From Chryseotalea sanaruensis (GTDB lineage Bacteria; Bacteroidota; Bacteroidia; Cytophagales; Cyclobacteriaceae): a stretch of DNA of 64,000 bases. Location of the stretch: positions 1 through 64,000 of the forward strand of contig NZ_BHXQ01000007.1 of assembly GCF_003990915.1 (NCBI RefSeq), in the 5' to 3' direction. Below the pieces are notes generated by a model that searched no databases, was not told where the DNA came from, and saw only the letters and a program-made list of their open reading frames with translations. Shown here in pieces: positions 15,863 to 27,300 of the stretch. Position 1 is the stretch's first letter. The number at the start of each line of letters is the position of its first letter. The position numbers and the translations under genes were made by a program.

Positions 15863-16075
15863 TTAACTATTCAATAATTCTCTAGGGTTAACTTTCAGAA
15901 TCTTGGCTATCTCAAAAAGTCTGGAAAGTGTTGGTTGGCGGTTATTGTTAACATAGCGTGTTATTGTTTGAAAATCCAAATCCAATTGTTCAGCCAGCCA
16001 GATTTGCGATTTACCACGATCTTCCAATACTTCACTCAGTCGGTTCAACACCACTTTTTCTTTAAGTATTTCCAT
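15863..16075 (-). CDS. Small XRE-family transcriptional regulator
   Basis: This 70-residue protein consists almost entirely of a Cro/C1-type helix-turn-helix: a lead helix (residues 8-22), SQIWLAEQLDLDFQTITRYV as the recognition unit, and NNRQPTLSRLFEIAKILKV as the following helices. There is no ligand-binding domain. Such proteins repress nearby promoters or act as antitoxin-like regulators, but no toxin gene is adjacent. It is encoded in the same direction as the large adhesin gene further left, about 210 nt from that gene's stop. Confidence 0.85.
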   Translation of the reverse strand: MEILKEKVVLNRLSEVLEDRGKSQIWLAEQLDLDFQTITRYVNNNRQPTLSRLFEIAKILKVNPRELLNS

Positions 16076-16288
16076 TCAATAAAGTCTTATTAATTCCGAT
16101 CAAGCTCTTCGTTTACTGAACAAGACTTCAAGCAAACAAAAAGAAGTCATTAATTAATCACTCAATTGATGCACCTATGCTTTAATTCAGATTGCTTCGT
16201 CATGCCAACGCATCTGCCATCCCAATTCCTCGCAAAGACATCATATTCGTTTGCAGTTCTCAAATTCATTCGCCAATCAGTACATCAG

Positions 16289-19200
16289 TTAATTAACAAC
16301 AAAACGCAAATACTTAACGCCTCCCCTGTAATCCATTCTTAGCACATAGGCACCAGTTGGTAATGGTTGCAAATCAACATTCACAGAAAAATCCTGAGCC
16401 TCCTTAAGGTTCATTTGTTTTACAACCTTACCTGTCAATACCTCCCAAATACTAAGGGTGGCAAATGTTTCTTCTATAAACTGAAGCGAAATTGTAAAGT
16501 TGCCCTGTGTTGGGTTAGGGAAGACTTCAAAGACTTTTACAAATTCTTCATAGCCTAACAATTCTTCTTCCTCTTGTGATATTCCACCTAAAATTGATAT
16601 GGACTTAGTTACCTCATCATGACAACCGCCTAATTGTGCATGCATTCCAATATTATATACACCTGCATGTAGAAATTTACCATAAACAACTTCATTTAAG
16701 TCTTGTAGTACATCAAAATCTGACGGAAGTTGCCAGGTGATACTTTCTGCCAGTGGCCATGTAATATCAATCATCGCTACTGTATCTTGCACGTTAGCCT
16801 CGGCAGGAATAATGAAAGAAGCGCCTAATAAATCATTTGATGTGGCTAATAAAAAAGTATCACGTGCAATACACCCCAGCGCATTGGTCACTGCTAACCA
16901 ATATTGTCCGGCAATATCGATTTCGACCTGAGACGCTTCACTTTGAAAGTTTACATTACTACTCCACTGATAACTTGACCAGATTCCATCAATACTTAAA
17001 GTATGACTTTGTCCTTCGCAAATGGTTCTACTTTCACCAAGTTCAATCGTCAGTTCTACCGGATTAAGTAATTGATGTGTCTGTTGCGTTTCACATTCAT
17101 TTCCATCGGTAATAGTGACTGTATAAGCACCCGAACACAAATTTTCAGGATTTGCATCTGTATGACCATTTGACCAGTGATATGAGTATTCCCCTACTCC
17201 ACCCGTAGCATCTACAGCTAACTCACCATCGCAACCATTATGACAATCGGGGGAGTCTAATGTCAAAAGTCTTGGCGTTAGTTGAGATGGCTGCCCTAAA
17301 GCGTAAGTGGTTTGGAGTGCACAACCTTTTGCATCTTGTACACTTACCGTATGGCTATCCGCGCATAAGTTATTTGCCAATGCCATTTGGCTTCCTGAAT
17401 CCCAATTGTATAGATACGATCCATTACCACCAGCAGCCAATACCTCCATTTGCCCATTGCATTCACCATAACAAGTAGGCAAAATCCTGGAGACCAAGTT
17501 TAAAGATAATGGTGTTGGTTCTGGCATTGAATAACTTGCTAGTGCCATGCATTGATTAGCATCGTACAAAGTCAAATAACTATTACCCTTACTACGTCCT
17601 GGAAATAAAGAACCTTGAAAAATTCCCCAATCATAAGCATAAGGTGCAATACCTCCGCTGCCAGAAACTTCTATGCTACCATCGCTATAGCCATAGCAAG
17701 AGGGTGGTTTTAATTCAATGAGCGAAATAGCTAAAGGCGAGGGTGCACTTACTGTACCTGAACTTACCGTTATACAATTATTTACATCTTGTACTATAAC
17801 AAAATATTCTCCTGACGCAAGATTAGTAGCGGTTGCTAAGCTTTGTCCATTCTGCCATTGAAAAGTAAATGGACCATCACCATCACTTACTTCCATAGCT
17901 ATACTACCATCTGCTGAATAAGAACATTTGGCTGGAATAATTTCTTCGACTACTACCACTGGTCCGTCTGTAGCCTGAATACCTAAAAATTTGGAAGCTT
18001 CACAATTATTAGCATCAGTAATCAATAATGAGTATAAACCTGCAGCTAAATTCTCAATTGAGCTATCCTCGTCAATCAGATCATTAACACTGTTCTTCCA
18101 TTGGTAAATATAATTCAATATACCACCAGTCACATGAGCAGAAGCACTACCTCTTGGATCGTCACAAAAAGCGGGTTCTATATTCTCGAAATTAATTTCA
18201 ATTTGTGAAGGTTGAAGCAATGTTTCTGAAATAGTTGCGTAACAATTGTTGGCATCGTAAGCATGTAAGGTGTATTCCCCAGACATTAATGTTGAAAAAA
18301 GAGTTTCATTTGTCTGCTCAGATAAGTTGATAGCATACGTATAATTACTAACACCACCATTAGCCTCAACAGCTATACTCCCATTATTACCACCAAAGCA
18401 GGTGATGTCATTCTTATTGACAACCGCCAAGGTTAAAAGTGTTGGCTCAGTAATTTGTTGAAACACTTGATCGCTACAACCATTACTATCCGTAATCGTT
18501 GCTGTGTACATACCCGAACCAATCCCGGATAATATATTGCTTGTCTCGGTATAATCATCCGTCCAATTATAGAAGAAAACACCGGTACCCCCAGCACCCG
18601 TCACCGCAATAAAACCGTTTTGGTCATTAGCACATAAAACACCAAAGCCATTATAATCAGAGATATTTACAACTGATGCTACAACAGGTGCTGGGTCGAC
18701 AAGTTCTTGCTGAGCATTTCCCTGACAACCATTTTGATCGGTTGCCAATACTTGATAAAGTCCAGCCGTTAAATTATTTTGTATAGATCCCAGTGTTCCA
18801 ATATTCCAAGCGTAAGTGAAAATATTTGTTCCTCCTGTTGCACTTGCTTCTAAACGGCCGTTTGCCTCACCAGCACACGTTATCGCCTGACCGTTGTAAT
18901 CTGAAATAACTGCAATAGATACTTCAATTGCTGGTGGATCTATTAAACTTAAATTTGTTTGTGCAGTACATCCATTTTCATCAGTTGCTGTAACTTCGTA
19001 GTTACCTGCCGGAATATTTGACAGCACATTTGAATTCACCCCGGTGCTCCAAAGAAATGTATACTCATTTGTACCACCTGTAGCCATAGCCAGCAATGAA
19101 CCATCAGATTGACCAGTGCAACTTATCGGGAAGCCAAAAAAATCTGATGTGGTTTGAATAAATGCAGTAAGTACCGGTGGGTCTTCAATTGTAAAACTTG

Positions 19201-22057
19201 AGAAGGCAGGGCAATTATTTATATCAGTGGCAGTAACGAAGTATTCCCCGGCACCAATGTTAGTGAGCGATGAGCTTTCCGTACCATTATCCCAAACATA
19301 AGTATAAGAACCAGGAGTTCCTCCACTGGCAATGGCCAAAAGAGATCCGTTATTCTCACCTGTGCAAGAAATAATGTAACCATTATAATTCGAGTCTGCT
19401 TGAACATTTACCTCCACTGGATCTGGGTCTGATAAAGTAATGGCAGTGTTGGCTGTACAAACTCCCATGTAGGTAGTTACAACACTATAGTCCGCTTGAT
19501 TAAGGTTATTAATATTACTTAAAGATTCACCTGAGGCAATGATCTCTCCATTACGATACCAAGTATAAAAATCAACCTCAGTAATGCTAGCTCCTTCATC
19601 AAGCAAGGTTACCGCGAGTGCACCATCCTGGGCTTCATGGCAACTGATAGCCGAACCGTTGTAATTACTCTGAATAGCGATGATGGCAACAAAGGGTTCC
19701 GGAGCTTCTAAAAAATAGGTACCCTCAGCTGTGCAGCCATTTCCATATTCAGCTTCAACGTTATAATTACCTTCATTAAGGTTGGAGGCAGTGGCTCCTT
19801 CACCTACAATGGCCTCCTCTTTGTACCAAGTAAACGTACCGACTACAGGAAGTGAATTTTCGTTTAACAAGGTAGCACTTAAAATCCCATCTGATGCTGT
19901 GCTGCAGCTTATAACATTTCCATCGTAGTTACTTTGCGGAGTGATGTTGACGGTATACGGTTCAGGGGCTTCTAAAAAATAAGTTTCTTCGACAGTACAA
20001 CCATTCCCATATTCGGCTTCAACTCTATAATCACCTTCGTTAAGATTAGAAACAGTGGCACCCGCCCCTACATTCACTCCTCCTTTAAACCAACTAAAAG
20101 AACCAACCGCTGGATCTAAATCTGGTTCTAATAAGGTTGCATTCAAAATTCCATCCGAAGCACTACTGCAACTAATGTAATTACCATCGTAATCACTTTG
20201 AGGAGTAATGCTAAGCGAATACGGTAAGGGATCGCTTAATGTTTGCTCTCGGTAAGCAGTACAACCTTGCTCATCTGTGATGGTTACATTATACGTTCCT
20301 GCCGAGAGATTTTGAATAGCACTACCGTTTCCTCCAGTCGACCATGCATACGTATCTATTCCTCCGATTGCGTTCTCTACATCACTAACTGTTAATGAAC
20401 CAGTTGATAATCCAGGGCAGGTAATATTAGTTGGTGTTAGTGTGAAAGCTATTGATGGCGGAGCAGTTAATTCAATATTTGAATTTGCAAGACAACCATT
20501 GCCATCAGTTACAGTGACAGCATAATTTCCAATACCTAATCCAGAATAGGTTGCAACAGCAGGGCCACCACTCCATTTATAGTTACGCCCGCCTGCACCT
20601 CCAGTAGCAATGGCTGTAATAGAACCGTTTTGCATATTATGACAACTAACATCATAATTACCATTGGCTGCATAATTATTTGATTGGATTGAAACAGAGA
20701 GGAGGTTAGGCTGCTTTAATTCGACATTACCCGAAGCAAGACAGTTGTTAGCATCTCGATAACTTACTGTATACCAGCCAGCATTTCTACCTGTAATGGT
20801 GGGTAGTCCAACATTTAAATTGCTAGTGCCTTTACGCCAAGAAAAATTCTTAAATCCACCAACGCCACCACTAGGGACAGCTGTTACCTGACCATTACTG
20901 CCACCATGACAACTGATATCGAAACCATTTTTAAGTACGCGTGTAAAGGTAGTTTCTATAGCTGATGGGTTGGTAATTGTAAAATTTGGGGTCACACTTC
21001 TGCATGAGCCATATAAATTTATGTTCTTGTTATTAACAACAGAAACAAAATATTCTCTTGGTGAGTCATTTACTCCCAAGTTATCAAACTCATAAATTGA
21101 CGAATTATTCAACACCTGCCATGTGATGGCTGGAGGTAGCCCTGTACCCGGGTCAATAGCAATAGCAGGATCATGTAAGTAAACGATAAAGTCATCCACT
21201 GTTGAAGGTGAAGCACTTGATATTGTAACAGCAACAGATCCGTCTTTTGAATTATTACATGTTTGATCGGTTTTTATAAAACTAATTGAAGGAGCAGGCA
21301 CCCAGAAATTAAAGACCACTGAACTTGGACTTGCTAAATTGGTAAGACAGCCCGACTCCACTACTCTTACATTACGGTTTTCATAAGCGCCATTACCTGC
21401 GGCAGTTTGTAGTTCTTGCCTAGTGGCTACAATAGCGTTTGATGCATCAGTTCTAAAACTAACCCAAGCACCAGCAGGGTTTAGTACCTGCCAAGTGTAC
21501 GAGGGAGCTGTATTAGTAACCAAGAGGTTAACAGAACTTGAATTACACACATCAGAAACATATGTTACCGTAGGGGCAGACATAACAAGTCTGAAACTGT
21601 ATGTTAATCTAAACCTCACAGTGTTATTTGTATATGTCTGCGAGCCATAAATACACAAACCCGTAAAGTTTATTGGAATAGACTCAGAAAAATTACCAGT
21701 ATAACGCATTAATTGATCTCTAGTGCCATTCCATCCATTACAATCAAGTGAACTATAACTAAAACTTCCTGATAAAACTATTGAACCTGAAAAAGTATTT
21801 CCGTCTAATGGAATACTTGTATTCAAGCTCACACCATCTGTTGCGTTTCCATTAATTGAATTAACAGCAACATTCAAATTATTATTCAATCTTACTGAAA
21901 CAGAATTTGTTACGTAAATCTCGTTCGCATCCAACGCGCAACCTACCGGATTTAACATGGTTGCAGTTATATCTACCAACATCGTCTGTTGGGCTCTTAA
22001 AGTTTCAAAAAATATCAAACAGAAAAAAAAAGCAAGTAAGTTTTTTCCACAACTCAT
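16289..22057 (-). CDS. Giant SprB-repeat surface adhesin with T9SS sorting domain
   Basis: The 1922-residue protein has a signal peptide (about 1-22) and an N-terminal region of about 350 residues. It is followed by roughly 18 SprB-type repeats of 75-90 residues (each with a C...GxxxGS, GGxxxYxYxW, AGxYxVxxTDxNGC pattern). A C-terminal type IX sorting domain (about 1845-1922) starts at VFEVFPNPTQGNFTISL and ends in YLRFVVN. Proteins of this build are exported by the T9SS and attached to the cell surface, where SprB drives gliding as a mobile adhesin. Three repeats around residues 610-775 are nearly identical, showing recent duplication. It is last in a minus-strand operon, 10 nt after the fibronectin-III gene. 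Confidence 0.92.
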   Translation of the reverse strand: MSCGKNLLAFFFCLIFFETLRAQQTMLVDITATMLNPVGCALDANEIYVTNSVSVRLNNNLNVAVNSINGNATDGVSLNTSIPLDGNTFSGSIVLSGSFSYSSLDCNGWNGTRDQLMRYTGNFSESIPINFTGLCIYGSQTYTNNTVRFRLTYSFRLVMSAPTVTYVSDVCNSSSVNLLVTNTAPSYTWQVLNPAGAWVSFRTDASNAIVATRQELQTAAGNGAYENRNVRVVESGCLTNLASPSSVVFNFWVPAPSISFIKTDQTCNNSKDGSVAVTISSASPSTVDDFIVYLHDPAIAIDPGTGLPPAITWQVLNNSSIYEFDNLGVNDSPREYFVSVVNNKNINLYGSCRSVTPNFTITNPSAIETTFTRVLKNGFDISCHGGSNGQVTAVPSGGVGGFKNFSWRKGTSNLNVGLPTITGRNAGWYTVSYRDANNCLASGNVELKQPNLLSVSIQSNNYAANGNYDVSCHNMQNGSITAIATGGAGGRNYKWSGGPAVATYSGLGIGNYAVTVTDGNGCLANSNIELTAPPSIAFTLTPTNITCPGLSTGSLTVSDVENAIGGIDTYAWSTGGNGSAIQNLSAGTYNVTITDEQGCTAYREQTLSDPLPYSLSITPQSDYDGNYISCSSASDGILNATLLEPDLDPAVGSFSWFKGGVNVGAGATVSNLNEGDYRVEAEYGNGCTVEETYFLEAPEPYTVNITPQSNYDGNVISCSTASDGILSATLLNENSLPVVGTFTWYKEEAIVGEGATASNLNEGNYNVEAEYGNGCTAEGTYFLEAPEPFVAIIAIQSNYNGSAISCHEAQDGALAVTLLDEGASITEVDFYTWYRNGEIIASGESLSNINNLNQADYSVVTTYMGVCTANTAITLSDPDPVEVNVQADSNYNGYIISCTGENNGSLLAIASGGTPGSYTYVWDNGTESSSLTNIGAGEYFVTATDINNCPAFSSFTIEDPPVLTAFIQTTSDFFGFPISCTGQSDGSLLAMATGGTNEYTFLWSTGVNSNVLSNIPAGNYEVTATDENGCTAQTNLSLIDPPAIEVSIAVISDYNGQAITCAGEANGRLEASATGGTNIFTYAWNIGTLGSIQNNLTAGLYQVLATDQNGCQGNAQQELVDPAPVVASVVNISDYNGFGVLCANDQNGFIAVTGAGGTGVFFYNWTDDYTETSNILSGIGSGMYTATITDSNGCSDQVFQQITEPTLLTLAVVNKNDITCFGGNNGSIAVEANGGVSNYTYAINLSEQTNETLFSTLMSGEYTLHAYDANNCYATISETLLQPSQIEINFENIEPAFCDDPRGSASAHVTGGILNYIYQWKNSVNDLIDEDSSIENLAAGLYSLLITDANNCEASKFLGIQATDGPVVVVEEIIPAKCSYSADGSIAMEVSDGDGPFTFQWQNGQSLATATNLASGEYFVIVQDVNNCITVSSGTVSAPSPLAISLIELKPPSCYGYSDGSIEVSGSGGIAPYAYDWGIFQGSLFPGRSKGNSYLTLYDANQCMALASYSMPEPTPLSLNLVSRILPTCYGECNGQMEVLAAGGNGSYLYNWDSGSQMALANNLCADSHTVSVQDAKGCALQTTYALGQPSQLTPRLLTLDSPDCHNGCDGELAVDATGGVGEYSYHWSNGHTDANPENLCSGAYTVTITDGNECETQQTHQLLNPVELTIELGESRTICEGQSHTLSIDGIWSSYQWSSNVNFQSEASQVEIDIAGQYWLAVTNALGCIARDTFLLATSNDLLGASFIIPAEANVQDTVAMIDITWPLAESITWQLPSDFDVLQDLNEVVYGKFLHAGVYNIGMHAQLGGCHDEVTKSISILGGISQEEEELLGYEEFVKVFEVFPNPTQGNFTISLQFIEETFATLSIWEVLTGKVVKQMNLKEAQDFSVNVDLQPLPTGAYVLRMDYRGGVKYLRFVVN

Positions 22058-22067
22058 AAAATCTCAA

Positions 22068-24155
22068 TTAATAGTTGACTTTAATCAATTCACTCATTTT
22101 TGCTTTTGCACCATTTTTAAATACTGGCAAAACAGCATAGTTGTATTGCTTCGCTGAAAAAATCTTATCAGTAAAGTAGTTTGTAGTGGCTTCAATAGTT
22201 CTATAAAGGCTTAAAACACCACTATCAACTGATCTGTAAATACGAAACTCAGTAACCTCCTCAGCCTGATAAACCCAGTGAAGTGTAAGGGTTTTTTCTT
22301 CTTTATTAATAGTATAATCTTTCCATGTTATCGCTGGTCGTAAGGCATTGTCAATTTTAATACCACGAACGGGAGCAGCAGGCTCTGATTCTAATCCGGC
22401 ATCATCAACAGCCACCACTGTGTAGGCATTCGCTTCTCCACTTTCTGAATGGCTATCCATATATTGAAAAACAGAATCTGTTGTAGTCTCAACGATTTTC
22501 AATCGTATCCAATTATCACTTCGACTTGTTTTCCGATACACATCATAACGCACCACATCTGCACTTCCGCTTGGCAGCCAACGCAATGACACACCACTCT
22601 CAGACCCTTTAACTGGCAAGAAAACCGGGGGTTGTGGTTTAATTTTATCAGGTAACACCAGTTTAACTCTTGAAGAAATAATTGATTCATTTTGATTTCT
22701 ATCAACAGCTGCTATACTGTAGAAAACTGATTCCTGCAATGCGTTAACATTTACTTTGTCAGCAAATGAAGTGGTGGAAATGGGAGAACCTGTTAGCATG
22801 ACCAATTCTTCGTCAGAGAAATTGCTACGATAAACTCTGTAGCCAAAAATATCAGGCTCACTGTTTTCTTTCCAGTTCAATTGAACATTTCCGAATTCAT
22901 CCACTTTTATCTGCAGGTCTACAGGTGTAAGTGGAGCTATGCTGTCAATAAGTTGCAATAGATAAGGTGGCGAAACATGTTCATCTCCATTAAGCACAAA
23001 AGTTCTTATTCTGTAGTAATTAATTTGATTTGTTTCCACATACTCAAAAGTTCGATTGGTGGCTGGTAGTAATTCTTTGCTGACAACATTGTACTCGTCC
23101 TTTGCTTTATCTGCTCTTTCTAGCGCAAAACCCTTAATGGAGGAATTCTCTTCTTCACTTAATTCCCAGATCAACCTGACAACTCCATTATTCAATACTT
23201 CGCCTTCCGTAATAAATGGAACTGCGCTTAATGATTTCGTGCTTTTGCCTTTTACTACTTCAGAAGGTGGCCCCAATTCGCCAAAGGGAGAGATACCGCG
23301 TACACGGTAATGATATTCTGCACCGATAATGCTGATTGAATCAGAAGCATATTCATATCGACCTTGATCTGTTTTACCCGGACTTAAAGTTACCAGTGGG
23401 TTGTCGGAAACAGTTTCAAAACTACTGCCATCTGTTGAGCGTTCTATGCGATAGGCGGTATAGTACCCAAATACATCCTTCTCCCATTGAATTGAAACCA
23501 ACGGAAATTTAAAGTCGGCTTTCAGCTCTTTCGGTTTAGGCAGCTGATATGAATCATTTGACCCAATAAATACGCTTCCCCTAATAGAATCTGACTCATT
23601 AAATAACTCAACACGATATAGGTATTTCTCATTCTTCTTTATTGATCTATCGGTGTACCACAACCCCGAAGCAATGGCAGTTGTTGCTGACATGTCAGCA
23701 CAAAAGAGAGCAAAAGAGTATCGTTGTTCTTGTTCCTTTGATTTATTAACGATAGTCATGATGTCACTTTCGCTAAGGTTCACATCGAAACGATCTCCAT
23801 AGATGGCTTGGGCCGCAATAGCAGCGTACTTATCTTTCTTTACTAACGATTCCCAATCGTCAAGTGCTTTAGGTTGTATAGGTACTCTATTTAATATTTG
23901 TAACTCAGCCGGTAAGATCACTGAGCTATCGCGAATAATCGTATATCGCTTGATAATATAACCAAGATTGTTTCCTTTTTGCCATGTCTCGAAATTCAGA
24001 GGTGCCCACCGTAAGGTAATGGAATCGCTTGAGGGATTTCCCAGCACAGCTATCTGATCTTCTACGTGCAAGCTGTCTTGGGCAACAGAAAAAACACTAG
24101 CAATCTGCACTAAAAATGTAGTAACATACAATATCCTTATAATACGCTTATCCAT
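22068..24155 (-). CDS. Exported multi-fibronectin-type-III protein
   Basis: The 695-residue protein has a signal peptide (about 1-25) and an N-terminal region of about 190 residues. Five or more fibronectin type III modules follow, recognised by repeats such as LRWAPLNFETWQKGN, VSIQWEKDVFGYYTAYRIER, VQLNWKENSEPDIFGYRVYR, VSLRWLPSGSADVVRYDVYR and LTLHWVYQAEEVTEFRIYR. There is no T9SS C-terminal domain, so it is probably periplasmic or surface-associated by protein contact. It precedes the SprB-repeat gene by 10 nt and probably works with it, for example as an anchor or scaffold. That role is inferred only from gene order. Confidence 0.8.
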   Translation of the reverse strand: MDKRIIRILYVTTFLVQIASVFSVAQDSLHVEDQIAVLGNPSSDSITLRWAPLNFETWQKGNNLGYIIKRYTIIRDSSVILPAELQILNRVPIQPKALDDWESLVKKDKYAAIAAQAIYGDRFDVNLSESDIMTIVNKSKEQEQRYSFALFCADMSATTAIASGLWYTDRSIKKNEKYLYRVELFNESDSIRGSVFIGSNDSYQLPKPKELKADFKFPLVSIQWEKDVFGYYTAYRIERSTDGSSFETVSDNPLVTLSPGKTDQGRYEYASDSISIIGAEYHYRVRGISPFGELGPPSEVVKGKSTKSLSAVPFITEGEVLNNGVVRLIWELSEEENSSIKGFALERADKAKDEYNVVSKELLPATNRTFEYVETNQINYYRIRTFVLNGDEHVSPPYLLQLIDSIAPLTPVDLQIKVDEFGNVQLNWKENSEPDIFGYRVYRSNFSDEELVMLTGSPISTTSFADKVNVNALQESVFYSIAAVDRNQNESIISSRVKLVLPDKIKPQPPVFLPVKGSESGVSLRWLPSGSADVVRYDVYRKTSRSDNWIRLKIVETTTDSVFQYMDSHSESGEANAYTVVAVDDAGLESEPAAPVRGIKIDNALRPAITWKDYTINKEEKTLTLHWVYQAEEVTEFRIYRSVDSGVLSLYRTIEATTNYFTDKIFSAKQYNYAVLPVFKNGAKAKMSELIKVNY

Positions 24156-24194
24156 CTATTGCGATCTATCTTCTAATTTGTTTCTTTACCTAAA

Positions 24195-24240
24195 ATCCGT
24201 CTGACCGCTGATTACTTCAGACTTCAGCGGTCTGACGGAT
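24195..24240. terminator. 17-bp perfect inverted repeat between two surface genes
   Basis: ATCCGTCTGACCGCTGA (24195-24211) is exactly repeated in inverse orientation at 24224-24240 around a 12-base loop. It lies about 65 nt after the stop of the 1530-residue gene and 40 nt before the fibronectin-III gene start. It could terminate or attenuate transcription, or protect mRNA ends. No T-tract follows. The core CGGTCTG also appears in the palindromes at 30105 and 30238. Confidence 0.6.
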
Positions 24241-24303
24241 TCACTCTAGTTTTTATTATTTACCACACTAAAATCAGTGCTATCAAAATAGATGGCCGAT
24301 TAA

Positions 24304-27300
24304 CTAATATTCCCTTTCGATTATCGTATTAAATAATAGCCATTCATATTCGCTGGTCTTCTTACTGATATTAGGAATTACATATTTCAATTTTATGTAG
24401 TATGGCCCAAACCGGATGTAGGGTGTTCTTCCCTGAATAATGCTTTGTAATCGGGAATTATACGCTGACGGATTATCTGTTACATAATCCACAGCCTTTC
24501 GCTGTAGTTCCAGAAAATCCAAATGAACGGGAACATTCATTCCATAAACAATATATTCACTGCTAAAAGAAGGCATGGTGTAGGTATTTACACCTTCAGG
24601 TAATGAAGCCAACGCATGTTTAAGAACAAAATAATTATGACGTATTGGAGGAAAACCATAAATTGTTGTATCCGTTAACTGTATAGTACTTGTAAGCGGG
24701 TAGCCACTATATAAGAGAGGATAAACAATATTTTGATACCATTCATTATTATGAGTAACTGCCTCCAGCTTAATAAACGGAGCATTTCCATTAAGTCCAA
24801 TTAATTCTGCAGCATCCCAAATTTCATCACCTATGAGATAACTGGAAAGGTTAAATACATTAATAGACACGGAGTTTCTTACTGCATGTCGCAATGTTAT
24901 TGATGATAGCTTCTCCCCAAAGGTTTTATACTTACTTGTCCTAAAAGCACTTTTAAAAATTGATTTCACCTCAAGCTGCGCTATATCGCCTTCTAATGTC
25001 TTTGTACTTAAGGTATCGGTGCTACCTGAATAATTTTGCAGCTCAGTATTAATCAATCGAACATTAGCATCAATCCGCATGGTCTGAGTGGGTATACTAA
25101 GAATTTCAAATCGGTAGACTTTACTCTTATCAAATCCTAAGAGCATATTAAAATCAATTCGCTTCGCCTGATTATTATAGGTAAGATCTGTTTCTGCAAA
25201 ACCATTGTCAGTACTCATTCTAACTTTTTGAATCCATCCATTTTTATTCTCAAATAAGTAGTCCTGACCACTTCTTAATTGGATAAAACCCTTGTCGTAC
25301 TCTTGTGGATAAAAATTTAACTGACCCTTAATGGGATAGGAATATGATACATTATGTTCTGGTATGTAGTCAGGAGCTTTATCAGTTTCAAAAGTTAAAG
25401 TGGCTACCTCCTCAACAGTTTGGTTATCAAATTTCGCCAGTGCCCATATCCCATTTATTCGTTCCTGAAAAGATAGTTTAACCTTAACTGTGATCTTGCT
25501 TTCTCCAGGCAAAACTTCCTGTCCATTAAATACTACTACATCCTTTGCTTCATTCCACACCGATGTACCTGCTAAAGAGGAAGTTTCTGTTTCAATCTTA
25601 AATTCATCCAACATCGCTTTATAATAGTGCTTAATATTTTCTACGTCTGTAATTTCAAAAATCTCACCAACAGGTATATTAAAGGCAACTTGTGGTGTTG
25701 TAAAAACATCAACTTTTTCGCTGCCATTTGCAGGACTTAGTTCGGCTATCATGTTTACATTGGCTAATAAATCTTGTTCACCAACGGGGATACATTCTTC
25801 CCCAACAGTTACCTCGAAGCGGCAGTTACCTTTTACTAAACCACCTAGTATTTTAAAGTAACCACCTACTGTGCCTTTCATCCAAAACGGATTGGGTCCT
25901 TTAGCTTGCATAACGGCTGCTGCTCCCAAGGATAAAATATCATAATCTCCTTTATAAAATTTAAGATTAACCCTGACTCCAATTTTTCCAGCAACGAATG
26001 CGTATGCTTGTCCATTGGCAAACCAACCATTGATTCCCATTGGGCCGGTTGATCCTGCGCAATGATAATTAGTACTGTAATCTTTCAGCATCATATCGAA
26101 CCCAACACCAGCGGCAAATCTTCCATAGAACATCAGGAATCTCAGATCGCCCGTATCTACAATGAAGCCCATACCGAAAGCAAGTCCGGTACCAGATTCC
26201 AAATCATTCATATTTCGCATGTAGTCCAGATCAACATTACCCAGTATTTCACTTACTTGGCTTGGTGGTGGCGGACTACCCGGCACATTTTTACCTGCCA
26301 TAAAATATGATCGTGCCTGAAAAATACCGGCTACATTTAAACCCAAAGGTTGATCAGGGGTACCTACTAAAATTTGCCAGTCATTTTGCTCAAAGTGTAT
26401 TACTGCCCAACCAGCTCTGTTGCCACTGCTTATACCACGCACTACACCCCCAGCTACATTAACAATAACCTGTATGTTTCCATGAAACACATCATTTACA
26501 TTATCAAAAGTCAAATGTATACTACCACATACCTGTCCGGTCAACATACCTGCAAGCTTTGATGCTATATTACCAGCAGCAGCATCACCCGCCAGTTCCT
26601 TCACTTTATCTTCAGCTATTTCATGTAAGCCAAGCAAAGTCGCATTTCCTGCTAAAGTCACCATGTTAATTCCTCCACTACTATTCATAGCAATTTCAAG
26701 TGTTACAATGCCATTCAAAAGTTCAGGGGTTGGTGTTGCAAATTTCATCATTGCCCTAACGCCTCTGGATTGTTGGTTAGGAATGTAGCGTATGCCTGAA
26801 GGCGTAATACCAATGGAGGTTGTTAATGTTTCATTTGATTGCTGCATGCGGTGATAATAACCTCCACCAAAAGCGTTTGCATTTAATACTCCAGGTACTA
26901 AAGGAACACCAACCTTACCTAACTCTACCAGTGCATCGGCAAACCAATAACGATAGGTATCAGTTCTTCCAAATAAAGCATATACTTCAAACCCTGCCTT
27001 TAATTTCCCAAAAATTCCTCTTATCCTTCCGGTAAAGCCATCGCCATAGGTGGGATCATCCTCAAAAAATCTTATCATCCCGTCAATTTCTATAACATCA
27101 GGCTTGCTGTACCTAATGGCAATGGCAGTAAGTTCTATTTTATCGAAAGTCCAATCATCTTCAATTCCTATAGGCTCTCCTTCAGGCCCGGTAATTTCCT
27201 GCACTTCATTTTTTGCCCAAACAATTAACCCCGCTATACCACTTACTTCTGCCGCCTGCGCGTTACCAGCAACATTTACCTGAAGGTCGAAGCCGATACC

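Noticed and set aside
16600..21000. Regularly spaced repeats that might suggest a CRISPR array
   Set aside because: The period of about 240-270 bp, continuous reading frame and SprB amino-acid pattern show coding repeats. No 20-50 bp direct repeat with unique spacers exists in the window.
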